Of a DNA stretch of 64,000 nt, positions 48,021 through 56,816 are shown piece after piece (within the stretch, counting starts at the first letter, position 1; every line of letters begins with the position of its first letter). The notes beneath the pieces are model-generated. The model was not told the DNA's origin. It saw only the letters and a program-made list of their open reading frames with translations, and ran no database searches. Source of the DNA: Neisseria subflava (lineage in GTDB: Bacteria > Pseudomonadota > Gammaproteobacteria > Burkholderiales > Neisseriaceae); NCBI RefSeq assembly GCF_003044935.1, contig NZ_POXP01000003.1:186001-250000 (forward strand), given 5' to 3'. Position numbers and translations under genes: made by a program.

Positions 48021-48641
48021 TTAAGAGGAACCTAAGCGTTTATCGGGTCGGGTAAACACAAAAATGAACAGGGAAGTTAACGCGCCCAAAGTATCGGCAA
48101 GCATGTCTTTTTGCGCGTCCCAAATATCGCCTTGAGAACCCAAAAATTCCAGTCCGGCCTCTCCGCCGTCGATGACGGCATATTGCCATTCAATGATTTC
48201 ATAGGCGGCAGCCACGCTCATAATGAAGAACAGGGAGAAAAATAAGGCCAACGGCAGGTTGCACAGCTTGCGGCGCAGCAGCCATTCGGCCATCGGGTAG
48301 GCATAAAAGCCGATGATGTAGTGGGCAATACGGTCGTAATGATTGCGGTTTTCGCCCAAAATCGGTTCGACAAAGCGGTTGATGGATTCAAATGGTACAT
48401 CGGCAAAAGTGTAGTATGCACCGATGGAATGCATGATGAGCCAGAAACTCATGAATAAGTAGGCCAAGTTGCTGAAGCGGAAAATGCGGTAGGTGGCAAC
48501 CAGAAGGAAGAATACGGATGCTACGGGGATGATTTCGGCGTACCAGACCGCGCGGTCATGGGGATTGATGCCTGACCAAACAATGAGGGCACAGATAATC
48601 GTAGCAAGAAAAATGGGAAAGATTGGAGAGGGTCTATTCAT
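48021..48641 (-). CDS. DUF2238 (YjdF-like) membrane protein
   Basis: 206 residues from ATG at 48639-48641 (the frame is open 21 codons further). Six membrane helices with the family motif FRFSNLAYLFMSFWLIMHSIGAYYTFADVPFE and NHYDRIAHYIIGFYAYPMAEWLLRR, and a C-terminal AAYEIIEWQYAVIDGG...YDAQKDML-like segment (here GDIWDAQKDMLADTLG). The conserved His, Asp and Glu suggest a membrane-embedded site. Function unknown. Last gene of the lipid cluster on the minus strand. Confidence 0.85.
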   Translation of the reverse strand: MNRPSPIFPIFLATIICALIVWSGINPHDRAVWYAEIIPVASVFFLLVATYRIFRFSNLAYLFMSFWLIMHSIGAYYTFADVPFESINRFVEPILGENRNHYDRIAHYIIGFYAYPMAEWLLRRKLCNLPLALFFSLFFIMSVAAAYEIIEWQYAVIDGGEAGLEFLGSQGDIWDAQKDMLADTLGALTSLFIFVFTRPDKRLGSS

Positions 48642-48710
48642 GTTGTGTATGTAATAACAATGGTTGCGTATTGTATAACGAATTGGCAGGATTGGCAGTT
48701 TCATACATTC

Positions 48711-48744
48711 AAGGCCGTCTGAAAACAGCTTTTAGACGGCCTGA
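48711..48744. terminator. Imperfect DUS pair after the CdsA-like gene
   Basis: AGGCCGTCTGAAA (48713-48725) faces TTTTAGACGGCCT with one mismatch. Confidence 0.6.
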
Positions 48745-48747
48745 AGT

Positions 48748-49737
48748 TTAGCCGTTCCAGAAATAACGGGTGATGTGGAAAAACACGGGTGCGGCAAAAC
48801 AAATTGAATCTACGCGGTCAAGCATACCGCCGTGGCCGCGTATCATATTGCCCCAGTCTTTGACACCATAATCGCGTTTGATGGCAGACATAACCAGGCC
48901 GCCAAAGAAACCCATTAGGCAGACGATAAAGCCGATAACGGCTGCTTGGCCGTGGGAGAACGGCGTAATCGGCGCCATCAGCGCGGCAATGGCAGTGGCC
49001 GATAAAATACCGCCGACAGTGCCAGAAATGGTTTTGGACGGCGAAAGCGAAGGCATGATTTTTGCACCGCCAATCAGTTTGCCCCAAACGTATTGCAATA
49101 CATCCGATACTTGCACCACGCCAATCAGGAAGATCAGCAACAGGATATTGTTGCTATTATCGAAGCCGTCCAAGTCCAGAAACATCAGCGCCGGAACATG
49201 GGACAGACAGAAGATGCAAATCATCGCCATCCATTGCGTTTTGGCGGCGCGTTCCAAAAAATGCGCGGTTTGGCCGCTGAGGCTGGCAATAATCGGCAGT
49301 ATCAAAAAGCCGTAAACCGGAATAAAAATGCTGAACATGCCGTACCAGCTGTCATAGACGAAATAGTATTGCACCGGCAGCAGCAGGTAAAAGCAAACCA
49401 CCATGCTGTAATAGTCGCTGCGGCGGCGATAGACTAGGGTCATAAATTCGCGCAGTGCGGCAAATGAAATCAGGAAAAACAGTACAACCGTCCCGATTTT
49501 GCCGAACCAAAACGCGCCCAGCAACACCAGCGTCATCAGCCACCATGCGTAAATGCGGGCATTGAGGTTGGCGATGGTGGCATTATCTGCGCCGTTTTTG
49601 CGCTTGAGCCATTGTCCGATGATGCTGGCAAAACACAATACGGCAAATACGCCGACAAAAATATAGCTGGCTTGCGGAGTCAGATGAGCGGTGGCTTGTT
49701 CGACAATGATTTGTTGGGAAGTCGTAGAAAGGCTCAT
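48748..49737 (-). CDS. CdsA-like phosphatidate cytidylyltransferase (YnbB-like)
   Basis: 329 residues, about eight to nine membrane helices. The CDP-diacylglycerol synthase signature is clear near the C-terminus: SAIKRDYGVKDWGNMIRGHGGMLDRVDS. It makes CDP-diacylglycerol from CTP and phosphatidate. Length exceeds ordinary CdsA (about 265-285) and matches the longer YnbB type. Its start overlaps the stop of the acyltransferase gene (ATGA), so it is coupled to it. A housekeeping cdsA is expected elsewhere, making this a second, specialised enzyme (inference). Confidence 0.87.
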   Translation of the reverse strand: MSLSTTSQQIIVEQATAHLTPQASYIFVGVFAVLCFASIIGQWLKRKNGADNATIANLNARIYAWWLMTLVLLGAFWFGKIGTVVLFFLISFAALREFMTLVYRRRSDYYSMVVCFYLLLPVQYYFVYDSWYGMFSIFIPVYGFLILPIIASLSGQTAHFLERAAKTQWMAMICIFCLSHVPALMFLDLDGFDNSNNILLLIFLIGVVQVSDVLQYVWGKLIGGAKIMPSLSPSKTISGTVGGILSATAIAALMAPITPFSHGQAAVIGFIVCLMGFFGGLVMSAIKRDYGVKDWGNMIRGHGGMLDRVDSICFAAPVFFHITRYFWNG

Positions 49738-50441
49738 GCTTGTCCTCCTTTGTTTTGTTGAACTTCAGGTTCATTTTGGCGAAGCTCGCTGCGGTCGTTT
49801 TCAGACGGCCTGAGTGCCAGCAGTGCTTCACGGCTGCGTGTCAAAAAGCTGTCTTTGTCTTCGTTTTCCTGCAAAGTAAGCGGCTGTCCGATATGGACTT
49901 CACACAAAAGCGGGATAGGCAGGATTTTGCCTTTGGGCAGTACGCGGCTGATGTTGTCTATCCAAATCGGCACAAATTCGGTATTGGGTTTGCTTTTTGC
50001 CAGATGATAAATGCCGGACTTGAATGGCAGCAGGATGGTGTTGTCGTCAGTGTTGCGCGTGCCTTCAGGGAAAATAATCAAGGAGTCGCCTGCGTTCAGC
50101 GCGTCTTTCATCTGTTCGGTAATCGCTTGCGGATTATTGCTATGGCGCGGAATCAGCAAGGCATTGAAAACATTTTGAATGATGAAGCGTTTGAGTTTGC
50201 TCGTCAGCCAGTAATCCGAACCGGCGACAGGGCGCGTGGACAAGCGCCAGCGGCGGGGCAGGGAAATCCACACCAGCACAAAATCGCCATGGCTGCCGTG
50301 ATTGGCGTAATAGACCTTTTGGTGCTGATTGAATGTCAGCTCGCGTGGGCTTTTGGGGCGCACGCCCGTAAGAAAAGAGACCGACAGACATAAGGCTTGA
50401 TCGGTCAGCCAGGCAAGTTGTTTTTTGAGGAAGTTTTTCAT
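49734..50441 (-). CDS. 1-acylglycerol-3-phosphate acyltransferase family protein (PlsC-like)
   Basis: 235 residues. The catalytic HX4D motif is NHGSHGD (His48, Asp53) and the second motif FPEGTR is at 124-129. The C-terminal 25 residues are polar and encode a DUS near 49800. It would make phosphatidate, the substrate of the overlapping CdsA-like gene. Closest functional role is inferred from these motifs; substrate specificity is not visible. Confidence 0.87.
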   Translation of the reverse strand: MKNFLKKQLAWLTDQALCLSVSFLTGVRPKSPRELTFNQHQKVYYANHGSHGDFVLVWISLPRRWRLSTRPVAGSDYWLTSKLKRFIIQNVFNALLIPRHSNNPQAITEQMKDALNAGDSLIIFPEGTRNTDDNTILLPFKSGIYHLAKSKPNTEFVPIWIDNISRVLPKGKILPIPLLCEVHIGQPLTLQENEDKDSFLTRSREALLALRPSENDRSELRQNEPEVQQNKGGQA

Positions 50442-50504
50442 TGTTTCTGCCTTTTGAAATGAGATACCGCTCTAGATTTGGTTTGGGTACATCAGCAAAA
50501 ATAA

Positions 50505-50882
50505 TCAAATGCTTTGGATAAGCAAAATTAAAAATTGTGCGGCGGTCAGGTATAAGCTTTTGCGCCATAGAGAAAGTGCGCCGTTTATCCGTTGGGTCAA
50601 AGTACGGCTGCCTGAAATTTGACGCAAACCGTTTTGCTGTAAGGATTGGTCAAAGTCTTCAGGAGAGTAGCAGTTGTCGGCAAAGTCTTGGAACACGCGG
50701 CGATCGAAGTGAACGCGGATATGGCAGTACAACAAAACCGCTGCTAAGAAAAGTTGCACCTCAAACCATGCGTCGCCATATTTTGCCGACAAGGCGAGCA
50801 GCAAGGCATTGCAGGCGGCAACATAATGTGCGGTAGAGAGCAGGTGGGCAGTAATACGGCTATCGGTTGCGTTGTCCATCAT
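50505..50882 (-). CDS. Small membrane protein of the lipid cluster, unknown function
   Basis: 125 residues from the ATG at 50880-50882 (a second ATG follows directly, with better spacing from AAGGA). It overlaps the stop of the preceding phosphatase gene (TAATG). Two hydrophobic segments near residues 15-50 (AHYVAACNALLLALSAKYG, VQLFLAAVLLYCHI) and one at the end (LTAAQFLILLIQSI); the middle has FDRRVFQDFADNCYSPEDFDQSLQQNGL. I do not recognise the family. The tight placement implies a role with the phosphatase and acyltransferase. Confidence 0.75.
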   Translation of the reverse strand: MMDNATDSRITAHLLSTAHYVAACNALLLALSAKYGDAWFEVQLFLAAVLLYCHIRVHFDRRVFQDFADNCYSPEDFDQSLQQNGLRQISGSRTLTQRINGALSLWRKSLYLTAAQFLILLIQSI

Positions 50883-52168
50883 TATCCTTGTTTTAAACGG
50901 TTGGCAGCAGCTTCGACTGCTTGGGCGGTGGCCGGCGATAATACTATTTGCGGCCGAGCCTGTTTGAGTTCGGCCTTCGCTTGCGCCAAGTTTTTGCCGC
51001 CACCATAGACCAGCAGCCACGTCAGCACCACTGCGGCACTTCTTCCATAACCCAAAGCGCAACATACCAGCACTTTGCCGTGTTTTTGGCGTAAGGTTTC
51101 CAATATCAAGGCCGTCTGAACCAAATCGTTTTCAGACGGCGTTACCATATCCAGTAAAGGCAGGGCGCGATATTCTCCCTGATAGCTACGGCAGGGATAT
51201 TCGGCGCATACATCCAATACGGCAGGCAGATGGTTTGAAATTCCCAAAATGCTGCCAATCAATACATCATGGCGGACTTGTGCCGTTTTCGCCTTACCTC
51301 GTAACCAATACGCCATGTTTAGCCGTACACCCACCAGATAAGGCAACAGCAAAACCGTCGCTGCCGCCGATAATTTACCGTTAGCCTGTTTTTGGAATAC
51401 GTTTGTATTTCCAGTCAAATAGGCAAAGGCCACTATCAGCAAAGACACGCTCATCCATATCAACCACAGCCACGCGCCACCCAGCAACGCGGGTAACGCC
51501 GTCAAACACGCACCAAGCAAATACAACAACGCAATCTTTCTTGAGCGTACATCACTTGAGCCCAGTTTTAACGGCGAAGTCATCTGACGCGGGAAAGCCC
51601 ACAACACCAGCCAGCCGAGCAATGCACCGGTCGGCACGTCAATAAAATGATGTTGATAAGTCGTCAGTACTGACAAGGCAATCAGGCTTTGCCATAAGAA
51701 AAGCGGCAGGCGGATTTTGGGAAAGCGTGTCCAATAAAATGCACCTACGATAATCGCCAGCGCAATATGCAAAGATGGTGCTTGGTTGTACGGCAAATCA
51801 AATGCAGCCAATGAATCAAACAGCCAGCCTGACAGCCCATCGGCAGGCGGTTTAGGCCACCCGAAACGCAGCGGAAACAGCACAAAGCAAAGAGTTGCAA
51901 TCAGTTGGGCAGCTACAAGGTGCGCTATATATCGGTTTTGTTCATGTGTATCACGACAAAGAAAAAATGCCGCGGCATACATCAGGTTTAGCGACCAATA
52001 AGGCACAATCGTCCATGCCCAAAACGGAATATTGCGCTCCCATGCAAAAGCGATTTCAGGCACATAGTCCAGCGATGCCGCATAATGGTTGGAGAGGCCG
52101 TAGCTGGTGTAGAACAGGATACCGACTGAAATCAGCTTGAGCAGGGAGGTTTTGAGGGTGGGTTTCAT
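50882..52168 (-). CDS. PAP2-like phosphatase fused to dual-specificity phosphatase (YnbD-like)
   Basis: 428 residues. N-terminal half: six membrane helices with PAP2 motifs APSLHIALAIIVGAFYW (SxxH) and YQHHFIDVPTGALLGW (HxxxD). C-terminal half (from about residue 285): soluble protein-tyrosine-phosphatase-like domain with CALGYGR (Cys370 to Arg376, the CX5R loop). The same two-domain order is found in E. coli YnbD. It could dephosphorylate a phospholipid such as phosphatidylglycerophosphate or a related head group (inference). Two DUS copies near 51111 and 51133 are inside the gene. Confidence 0.87.
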   Translation of the reverse strand: MKPTLKTSLLKLISVGILFYTSYGLSNHYAASLDYVPEIAFAWERNIPFWAWTIVPYWSLNLMYAAAFFLCRDTHEQNRYIAHLVAAQLIATLCFVLFPLRFGWPKPPADGLSGWLFDSLAAFDLPYNQAPSLHIALAIIVGAFYWTRFPKIRLPLFLWQSLIALSVLTTYQHHFIDVPTGALLGWLVLWAFPRQMTSPLKLGSSDVRSRKIALLYLLGACLTALPALLGGAWLWLIWMSVSLLIVAFAYLTGNTNVFQKQANGKLSAAATVLLLPYLVGVRLNMAYWLRGKAKTAQVRHDVLIGSILGISNHLPAVLDVCAEYPCRSYQGEYRALPLLDMVTPSENDLVQTALILETLRQKHGKVLVCCALGYGRSAAVVLTWLLVYGGGKNLAQAKAELKQARPQIVLSPATAQAVEAAANRLKQG

Positions 52169-52208
52169 GGGGGATTAGTTAATAATTAAATATTTTGATT
52201 CCGTGAGC

Positions 52209-53336
52209 CTATTTAAGATAAGTGATATTCGTACCATCAATGCTAAGAACTTTTCTATTCAGTAGATGCTGTAATAGTTTTTCAGTTTCATGATTGTTGG
52301 ATTTTGCATGTGCTTTTATAGTGTTTCGTAATGTACTGACTTTACCTGGGCGTTTTGATGGTTCAACTGACAGTGCGGCAATTACTTTTTTCCACATGGT
52401 TTCATCAGGCAAATGGAGTATTTTCTTTTGAGATATGGGATTGGGATTAGTATGGGGAAATGGAGCATATTCAATTTTTCCATTGTTTTGGCGAATATGG
52501 TTTTGTTCGCGCAAATGGCGTGCAAAGGCTTGAATATCAGCTTGACTAATAGTAAGTGAGAGAGCATCTGCACGTTTCTGTACGGCATCTTGAAAATCAG
52601 TATAAGTTTTGGGTTTGATATTCAAAATATAACGTTGGATTTTCTGTAATAGATCATTGTCACTGATGTGGTAAATCACTATACCTTGCTCATCAACACT
52701 AATTAAGTTTTGTGTTTTAAGTTTATTAATAATATGAGCAGTCGTTGTTTCGCATTCTTCGTCTGTTTTACCTTGAAATTGTTCGCGTAAAATATATTTA
52801 CACAGATTTTGTTGCAAATTATGTAAGCGAGATGGAAGAAAAGCGTTGGGCTGACGCAAAGCAGTTAAGGCTGCTTGAAAATAAGGTGCTAATGACTGGG
52901 GTGGTTTGAGAGAATTTTCAGGTTGAGGGTGGGGTTCTAGTAGTTTTGTTGGAGGTGTAGTATTAATTTTTGTGTGCTGCACTTCATCTATATTTGCTAG
53001 GCGTACAACACCTTTTGCCTCCTGCTTTTCTAAGATATGTTCTACTAAGATATCGTAACCACCATCACGAGAAAGTATACCAATTTGAGCATCTGTATCT
53101 GTAGCTATAATTTTTCCAAGATAATAAGAAAGATAAAAATCTAATGCGTTTTTGCCTGATTTCTGTAAGTGAATAAGATGGACACGTTCGCCAAATGGAA
53201 GCAATGATGCCACTAAACTAATGGGTAATGATTTATGTTGTGTGCCTAAAAATAACCAAATATGAGTATCTTCAGTTGGTAATTTGTCCAGATTTTGCGG
53301 TTGGATATTTTCAAAGTCGATTAGTAAGTGTTTCAT
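52209..53336 (-). CDS. NYN/PIN-like nuclease protein with C-terminal winged-helix (OST-HTH-like) repeats
   Basis: 375 residues. The N-terminal domain (about 1-120) has the NYN/PIN-like acidic pattern: LLIDFENIQPQ (Asp7, Glu9), GKNALDFYLSYYLG, and DTDAQIGILSRDGGYDILVEHI. The remainder (about 150-375) appears as two repeated helical modules with basic patches, resembling OST-HTH/LOTUS. Such proteins are metal-dependent RNases. The gene is markedly more AT-rich than both neighbours and sits between two lipid genes on the same strand, which suggests insertion by transfer. No toxin-antitoxin or defence partner is visible. Confidence 0.7.
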   Translation of the reverse strand: MKHLLIDFENIQPQNLDKLPTEDTHIWLFLGTQHKSLPISLVASLLPFGERVHLIHLQKSGKNALDFYLSYYLGKIIATDTDAQIGILSRDGGYDILVEHILEKQEAKGVVRLANIDEVQHTKINTTPPTKLLEPHPQPENSLKPPQSLAPYFQAALTALRQPNAFLPSRLHNLQQNLCKYILREQFQGKTDEECETTTAHIINKLKTQNLISVDEQGIVIYHISDNDLLQKIQRYILNIKPKTYTDFQDAVQKRADALSLTISQADIQAFARHLREQNHIRQNNGKIEYAPFPHTNPNPISQKKILHLPDETMWKKVIAALSVEPSKRPGKVSTLRNTIKAHAKSNNHETEKLLQHLLNRKVLSIDGTNITYLK

Positions 53337-53419
53337 AGTATTATTTAATTGGGCTGACGTTTATACCCAAAATCCCTTTTAATATTATTTTTGTTGAGTT
53401 ATTAATGCTCAACTTATAT

Positions 53420-53462
53420 ACCAGGCTGTCTGAAAGTTAAAAAATTGTTCAGACGGCCTTTA
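53420..53462. terminator. DUS pair after the hydrolase-methyltransferase gene
   Basis: AGGCTGTCTGAA (one mismatch) faces TTCAGACGGCCTT (53448-53460), ending T-rich; closes the ynbC-like gene on the minus strand. Confidence 0.65.
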
Positions 53463-53465
53463 TTT

Positions 53466-55208
53466 TTATTTCTTCACTGCCAAGCTCACGGTGAAAATAC
53501 CGTCTTCGTCTATCCATTGATGGATTTTTTCAAAACCGGCCTTTTCAACCAACTGATCCATTTCCTGCTGACTGCGGCGGCGCATTACCCAGTTTGGGCT
53601 GCCTGCTTTGTGGCTGGTCAGGGCGCGGGCAATCATTTCCAGTTGCGGATGCCACGGCTGGCCGGTGTAAATCAGGTAGCCGCCGGTTTCAATGGCCTCG
53701 CCGAAGCCGTAGAGCGAGTTCAAAATCAAATCATTGTCGGCAAACAATTCATGTAGGCCGGAAACAATGCCCAGCGTTGGACGCGGTTGCAAATCGTGAT
53801 AATTGGCGCGGTCGTAGGCATTGACTTCATTGAAGGTTACCGTCTCTTGCAAGCCGCGCTCGGCAATCAGTTTGCGACCGGCTTCGACATTAATCGGGCT
53901 GTAATCGCGCAAGCGTACGGAATCAGGCAATGTGTCGGCAGTCAGGGCATCCAATACATAGCGGCCATGACCGGACGCAATATCCAAAACGTGTACAGGT
54001 TTCCCTGCTTCACGCAGTTTGGCTGAGGCCGTCTGAATGGCTTTGCCGATATTGATTTTGCGTTGGCGGATACCGCGCCAGCCGATGGCATTGAGATAGT
54101 ATTTGTCCACCCATACACCGAAAGCGTTACTGCCTTGCGGTTGATTGCGGTAGACGTAATCCAGCGTGCTGCCCGAATCAAAACCTGTTTCTTGACCGAT
54201 TCTCAAGCCTTCACTCCAGCGCGCCCCCAGTTTGAGCGAGGCACGATATATTGCCCAAAATGCGCCGCGTGGCGAATAAATAGGCAAAGGCGTAGCCAGT
54301 TCGTCAGCTTCGCGGCGGCTGTCGCTGTGCAAATGGGCTTGGGTTAAATCAACTGGTTGCAAAGGTTGGTTGAAACGCTCGCGGATAAAACGGCGCATTT
54401 CTACAAACGCAATTTCACGGTCTTGCTCGCCTAGAGTATCGTGGTAGAAACCGGGCAGGATATGGCGCTCTTTAATATGGCTGCCCAAACGGTTGTAGAA
54501 ATCGTGTTGCGGTTTGTGATGAACAACCCAATCGCTGCCTGAAATCAACAGTTGTACAGGCGTAGTAATCGCTTGCGCATCGGCAACCACACGTTCAGCG
54601 GCTTCGTATAAACCCAGCAGGATGCGCACAGAAATAGCGCGGGCAATAAGCGGATCATTGTCGTAGCTTTTTTGACGTTCGACATTGTGGGTCAGATAGT
54701 GGGCTTTGACGTAGCTGTTGACAAAGAAATTGCCACGCCATTTTTGCATAATTTTCAAACCGGTACGGGCAAACGGAACATAGAGTTTAACTTTGAACGC
54801 AGGCGAAGCCAATGCGGCGCAACGTATTTTCGGTGCGTAATCGTGCAACCAAGTAGAAACCAATACCGCACCGACACTTTGCGCGATAACGCAGATGTTT
54901 TCAGGTTTGATGCCGTATTCGCTCTGAATGTGTCGGATAAAATCATCTACATCGGCAACCGAAGTGCCGATACTCGGACTATCGCCACGTTCACCAGGGC
55001 TGTAGCCATGACCGCGCGCGTCCCAAGCAAAATAGGCAAAATCATCAAAACCTAGCTCATCCGCTACAAACATCATCCGTCCGGAATGCTCATGTCCGCG
55101 ATGGAACAGCACAATGGCTTTGTCGGAAGAACCATCGGCAGCAGGGCGATAGCGGTAGAAAAGCGAAGTACCGTCTTGGGTAGAAAAGTATTTTTGCTGT
55201 TCGGACAT
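53466..55208 (-). CDS. Bifunctional alpha/beta hydrolase and SAM-methyltransferase (YnbC-like)
   Basis: 580 residues. N-terminal alpha/beta hydrolase (about 10-290) with the nucleophile loop IAQSVGAVL (Ser111), the oxyanion region VLFHRGHEHSGRM and DARGHGYSPGERGD. C-terminal methyltransferase (about 340-580) with the SAM motif VLDIASGHGRYVLDAL. The same fusion is YnbC of the E. coli ynbABCD operon. It probably hydrolyses an acyl ester and methylates a lipid or head group (inference). A DUS near 54025 lies inside the linker-methyltransferase part. First gene of the minus-strand lipid group. Confidence 0.87.
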   Translation of the reverse strand: MSEQQKYFSTQDGTSLFYRYRPAADGSSDKAIVLFHRGHEHSGRMMFVADELGFDDFAYFAWDARGHGYSPGERGDSPSIGTSVADVDDFIRHIQSEYGIKPENICVIAQSVGAVLVSTWLHDYAPKIRCAALASPAFKVKLYVPFARTGLKIMQKWRGNFFVNSYVKAHYLTHNVERQKSYDNDPLIARAISVRILLGLYEAAERVVADAQAITTPVQLLISGSDWVVHHKPQHDFYNRLGSHIKERHILPGFYHDTLGEQDREIAFVEMRRFIRERFNQPLQPVDLTQAHLHSDSRREADELATPLPIYSPRGAFWAIYRASLKLGARWSEGLRIGQETGFDSGSTLDYVYRNQPQGSNAFGVWVDKYYLNAIGWRGIRQRKINIGKAIQTASAKLREAGKPVHVLDIASGHGRYVLDALTADTLPDSVRLRDYSPINVEAGRKLIAERGLQETVTFNEVNAYDRANYHDLQPRPTLGIVSGLHELFADNDLILNSLYGFGEAIETGGYLIYTGQPWHPQLEMIARALTSHKAGSPNWVMRRRSQQEMDQLVEKAGFEKIHQWIDEDGIFTVSLAVKK

Positions 55209-55364
55209 GAGAAACTCCTAATAGTCATATTTTTTGAACAGTATCATGACATATCGGATAAATGCAATGACTATCCGATAGACGGACGAATGCAATGATG
55301 GAGAGATATGGTAAAAGATGGTTTCAAATTTCACTTAAAACGGATGACAGTGATTGTTAAAAGG

Positions 55365-56135
55365 TTAGATAGAGGGTGTTTGAACAACCTTACAAACTAC
55401 TACCGACATATCATCATAAACTCTTTGTTTCGCAATTAATTTACGAAACACAGTCAGACAGGACTTATCGTTATCATATTGTTGCCAAATTTTTTCTCTT
55501 ATTTCTTCTGAAAGGGCGTCACTTAGGCCGTCTGAACAAAGCAACAGGCTTTCTCCTGCTTCAAGCGTAAGTTCAATATGGCATATTTTGTCTTGGAATT
55601 CGGAATAATCTGCTACCAGATAAGAAGAAACGCCGCCATATATGGTGGCAAAATCTTCTTCTTTTTTATCAGACAAACCATCCAGCAATTCGGAGAGTAT
55701 CGAGTGATCTTGGGTCAGTTGCTTCCATTTTCCTTGTGTATCAATCAAATAGGCGCGGCTGTCGCCTACGCTGATGATTTTGGTTTTGCCGATGGTTTGG
55801 TCGATTTCGGCGGCAACAAAAGTGGTTGAGGAACCAAAATAATCCTCTGCCAACTCTTTAGATAAAGCGGCTTGTACATGATTGATGGTTTGACGGCTGA
55901 GTTTGGCTGTACGGCTTAATAGGTGCATGGCTAATTTGCTGGCTTTTTCGGGATGGTTGCTATTTGAAATGCCGTCAGCTATCCCGATGATAAAGTGTGG
56001 ACGGGTTTCAAGACGTGTTTCAGCGGTTTTGATTTTATATTGAAACACTTGTTCGCCGTTAAAAAGGGCATCTTGGTTGTGTTGTTTGTTGCTGCCGATT
56101 TGTTGGCAAAAGGTAATTTCGCAAAATTTGTTCAT
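55365..56135 (-). CDS. PP2C-family protein phosphatase
   Basis: 256 residues. PPM metal-site motifs in order: HNQDAL, GIADGISNSN, SSTTFVAAEI, VGDSRAYLID, LLLCSDGLSDAL and YDDMSVVVCK. Stand-alone PP2C enzymes reverse Ser/Thr phosphorylation; no Ser/Thr kinase is next to it. AT-rich compared with the window average, like the NYN gene. A DUS near 55527 is in frame. No membrane segment. Confidence 0.87.
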   Translation of the reverse strand: MNKFCEITFCQQIGSNKQHNQDALFNGEQVFQYKIKTAETRLETRPHFIIGIADGISNSNHPEKASKLAMHLLSRTAKLSRQTINHVQAALSKELAEDYFGSSTTFVAAEIDQTIGKTKIISVGDSRAYLIDTQGKWKQLTQDHSILSELLDGLSDKKEEDFATIYGGVSSYLVADYSEFQDKICHIELTLEAGESLLLCSDGLSDALSEEIREKIWQQYDNDKSCLTVFRKLIAKQRVYDDMSVVVCKVVQTPSI

Positions 56136-56237
56136 GATTTATCCATTTGTTGGGTGAATATTCGCTGCAGGCTTTTCATCGTTTCTAACCCTCCGGATTT
56201 ACACTTGGGCAATACGTTTGAAATTTGATGATTAAGG

Positions 56238-56275
56238 TTAAAGACCGTCTGAACAGTTTTCAGACGGCCTTTACT
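56238..56275. terminator. Near-DUS pair between PP2C and PepSY genes
   Basis: AAAGACCGTCTGAA (one base different from DUS) and TTCAGACGGCCTTT with a 6-base loop. Confidence 0.6.
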
Positions 56276-56366
56276 GTGTTTAACCAAGCACTAATTAACT
56301 GCTAATTTTGTCATGTTTTAATACATCTATCGAAACCCGAATACACATTTTAAAAGGAAATCAAAC

Positions 56367-56651
56367 ATGAAAAAATTCTTATTGACCGCCATCGTTGCTT
56401 TGTCTGCTGCTACTGCCGGTGCCAGCGATTACATCGAACACAAAATTTACAGCGACAAAAACTTCGAGCAAAACCGTGCTAAAGCCGTAAGAATGTTGGA
56501 ACAACGCGGCTATCAAGTTCACGATGTTGAAGCCGATAGCCGTCGAGGCCAGCCTGTGTTGGATATCGAGGCTTTTAAAGATGGCCGTGAGTACGACATT
56601 GTTTTGTCTTACCCTGATTTGAAAATTATTAAAGAACGCATCGATTATTAA
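56367..56651 (+). CDS. PepSY-domain periplasmic protein
   Basis: 94 residues: signal peptide MKKFLLTAIVALSAATAGA (cleaved near 19-20) and one small PepSY-like domain (DKNFEQNRAKAVRMLEQRGYQVHDVEADSRRGQPVLDIEAFKDGREYDIVLSYPDLKIIKERID). PepSY units often inhibit proteases or sense in the periplasm. RBS AAAGGAAA at 56352-56359 is good. Monocistronic. Confidence 0.85.
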   Translation: MKKFLLTAIVALSAATAGASDYIEHKIYSDKNFEQNRAKAVRMLEQRGYQVHDVEADSRRGQPVLDIEAFKDGREYDIVLSYPDLKIIKERIDY

Positions 56652-56816
56652 TATTTCGATATAAAGTGGATTGTCGCAGGGCTTTTGGTCCTGCGGCAGT
56701 TTGCTATTTAGGCATTTAAAGAATGTAAATAGCATGTAAATTACCTGAAATAAATGAACTAAATATATTTTTTATTTTCCATGTAGTTCAAAGTGTTTGA
56801 TGTCGGGAGTCATGAT

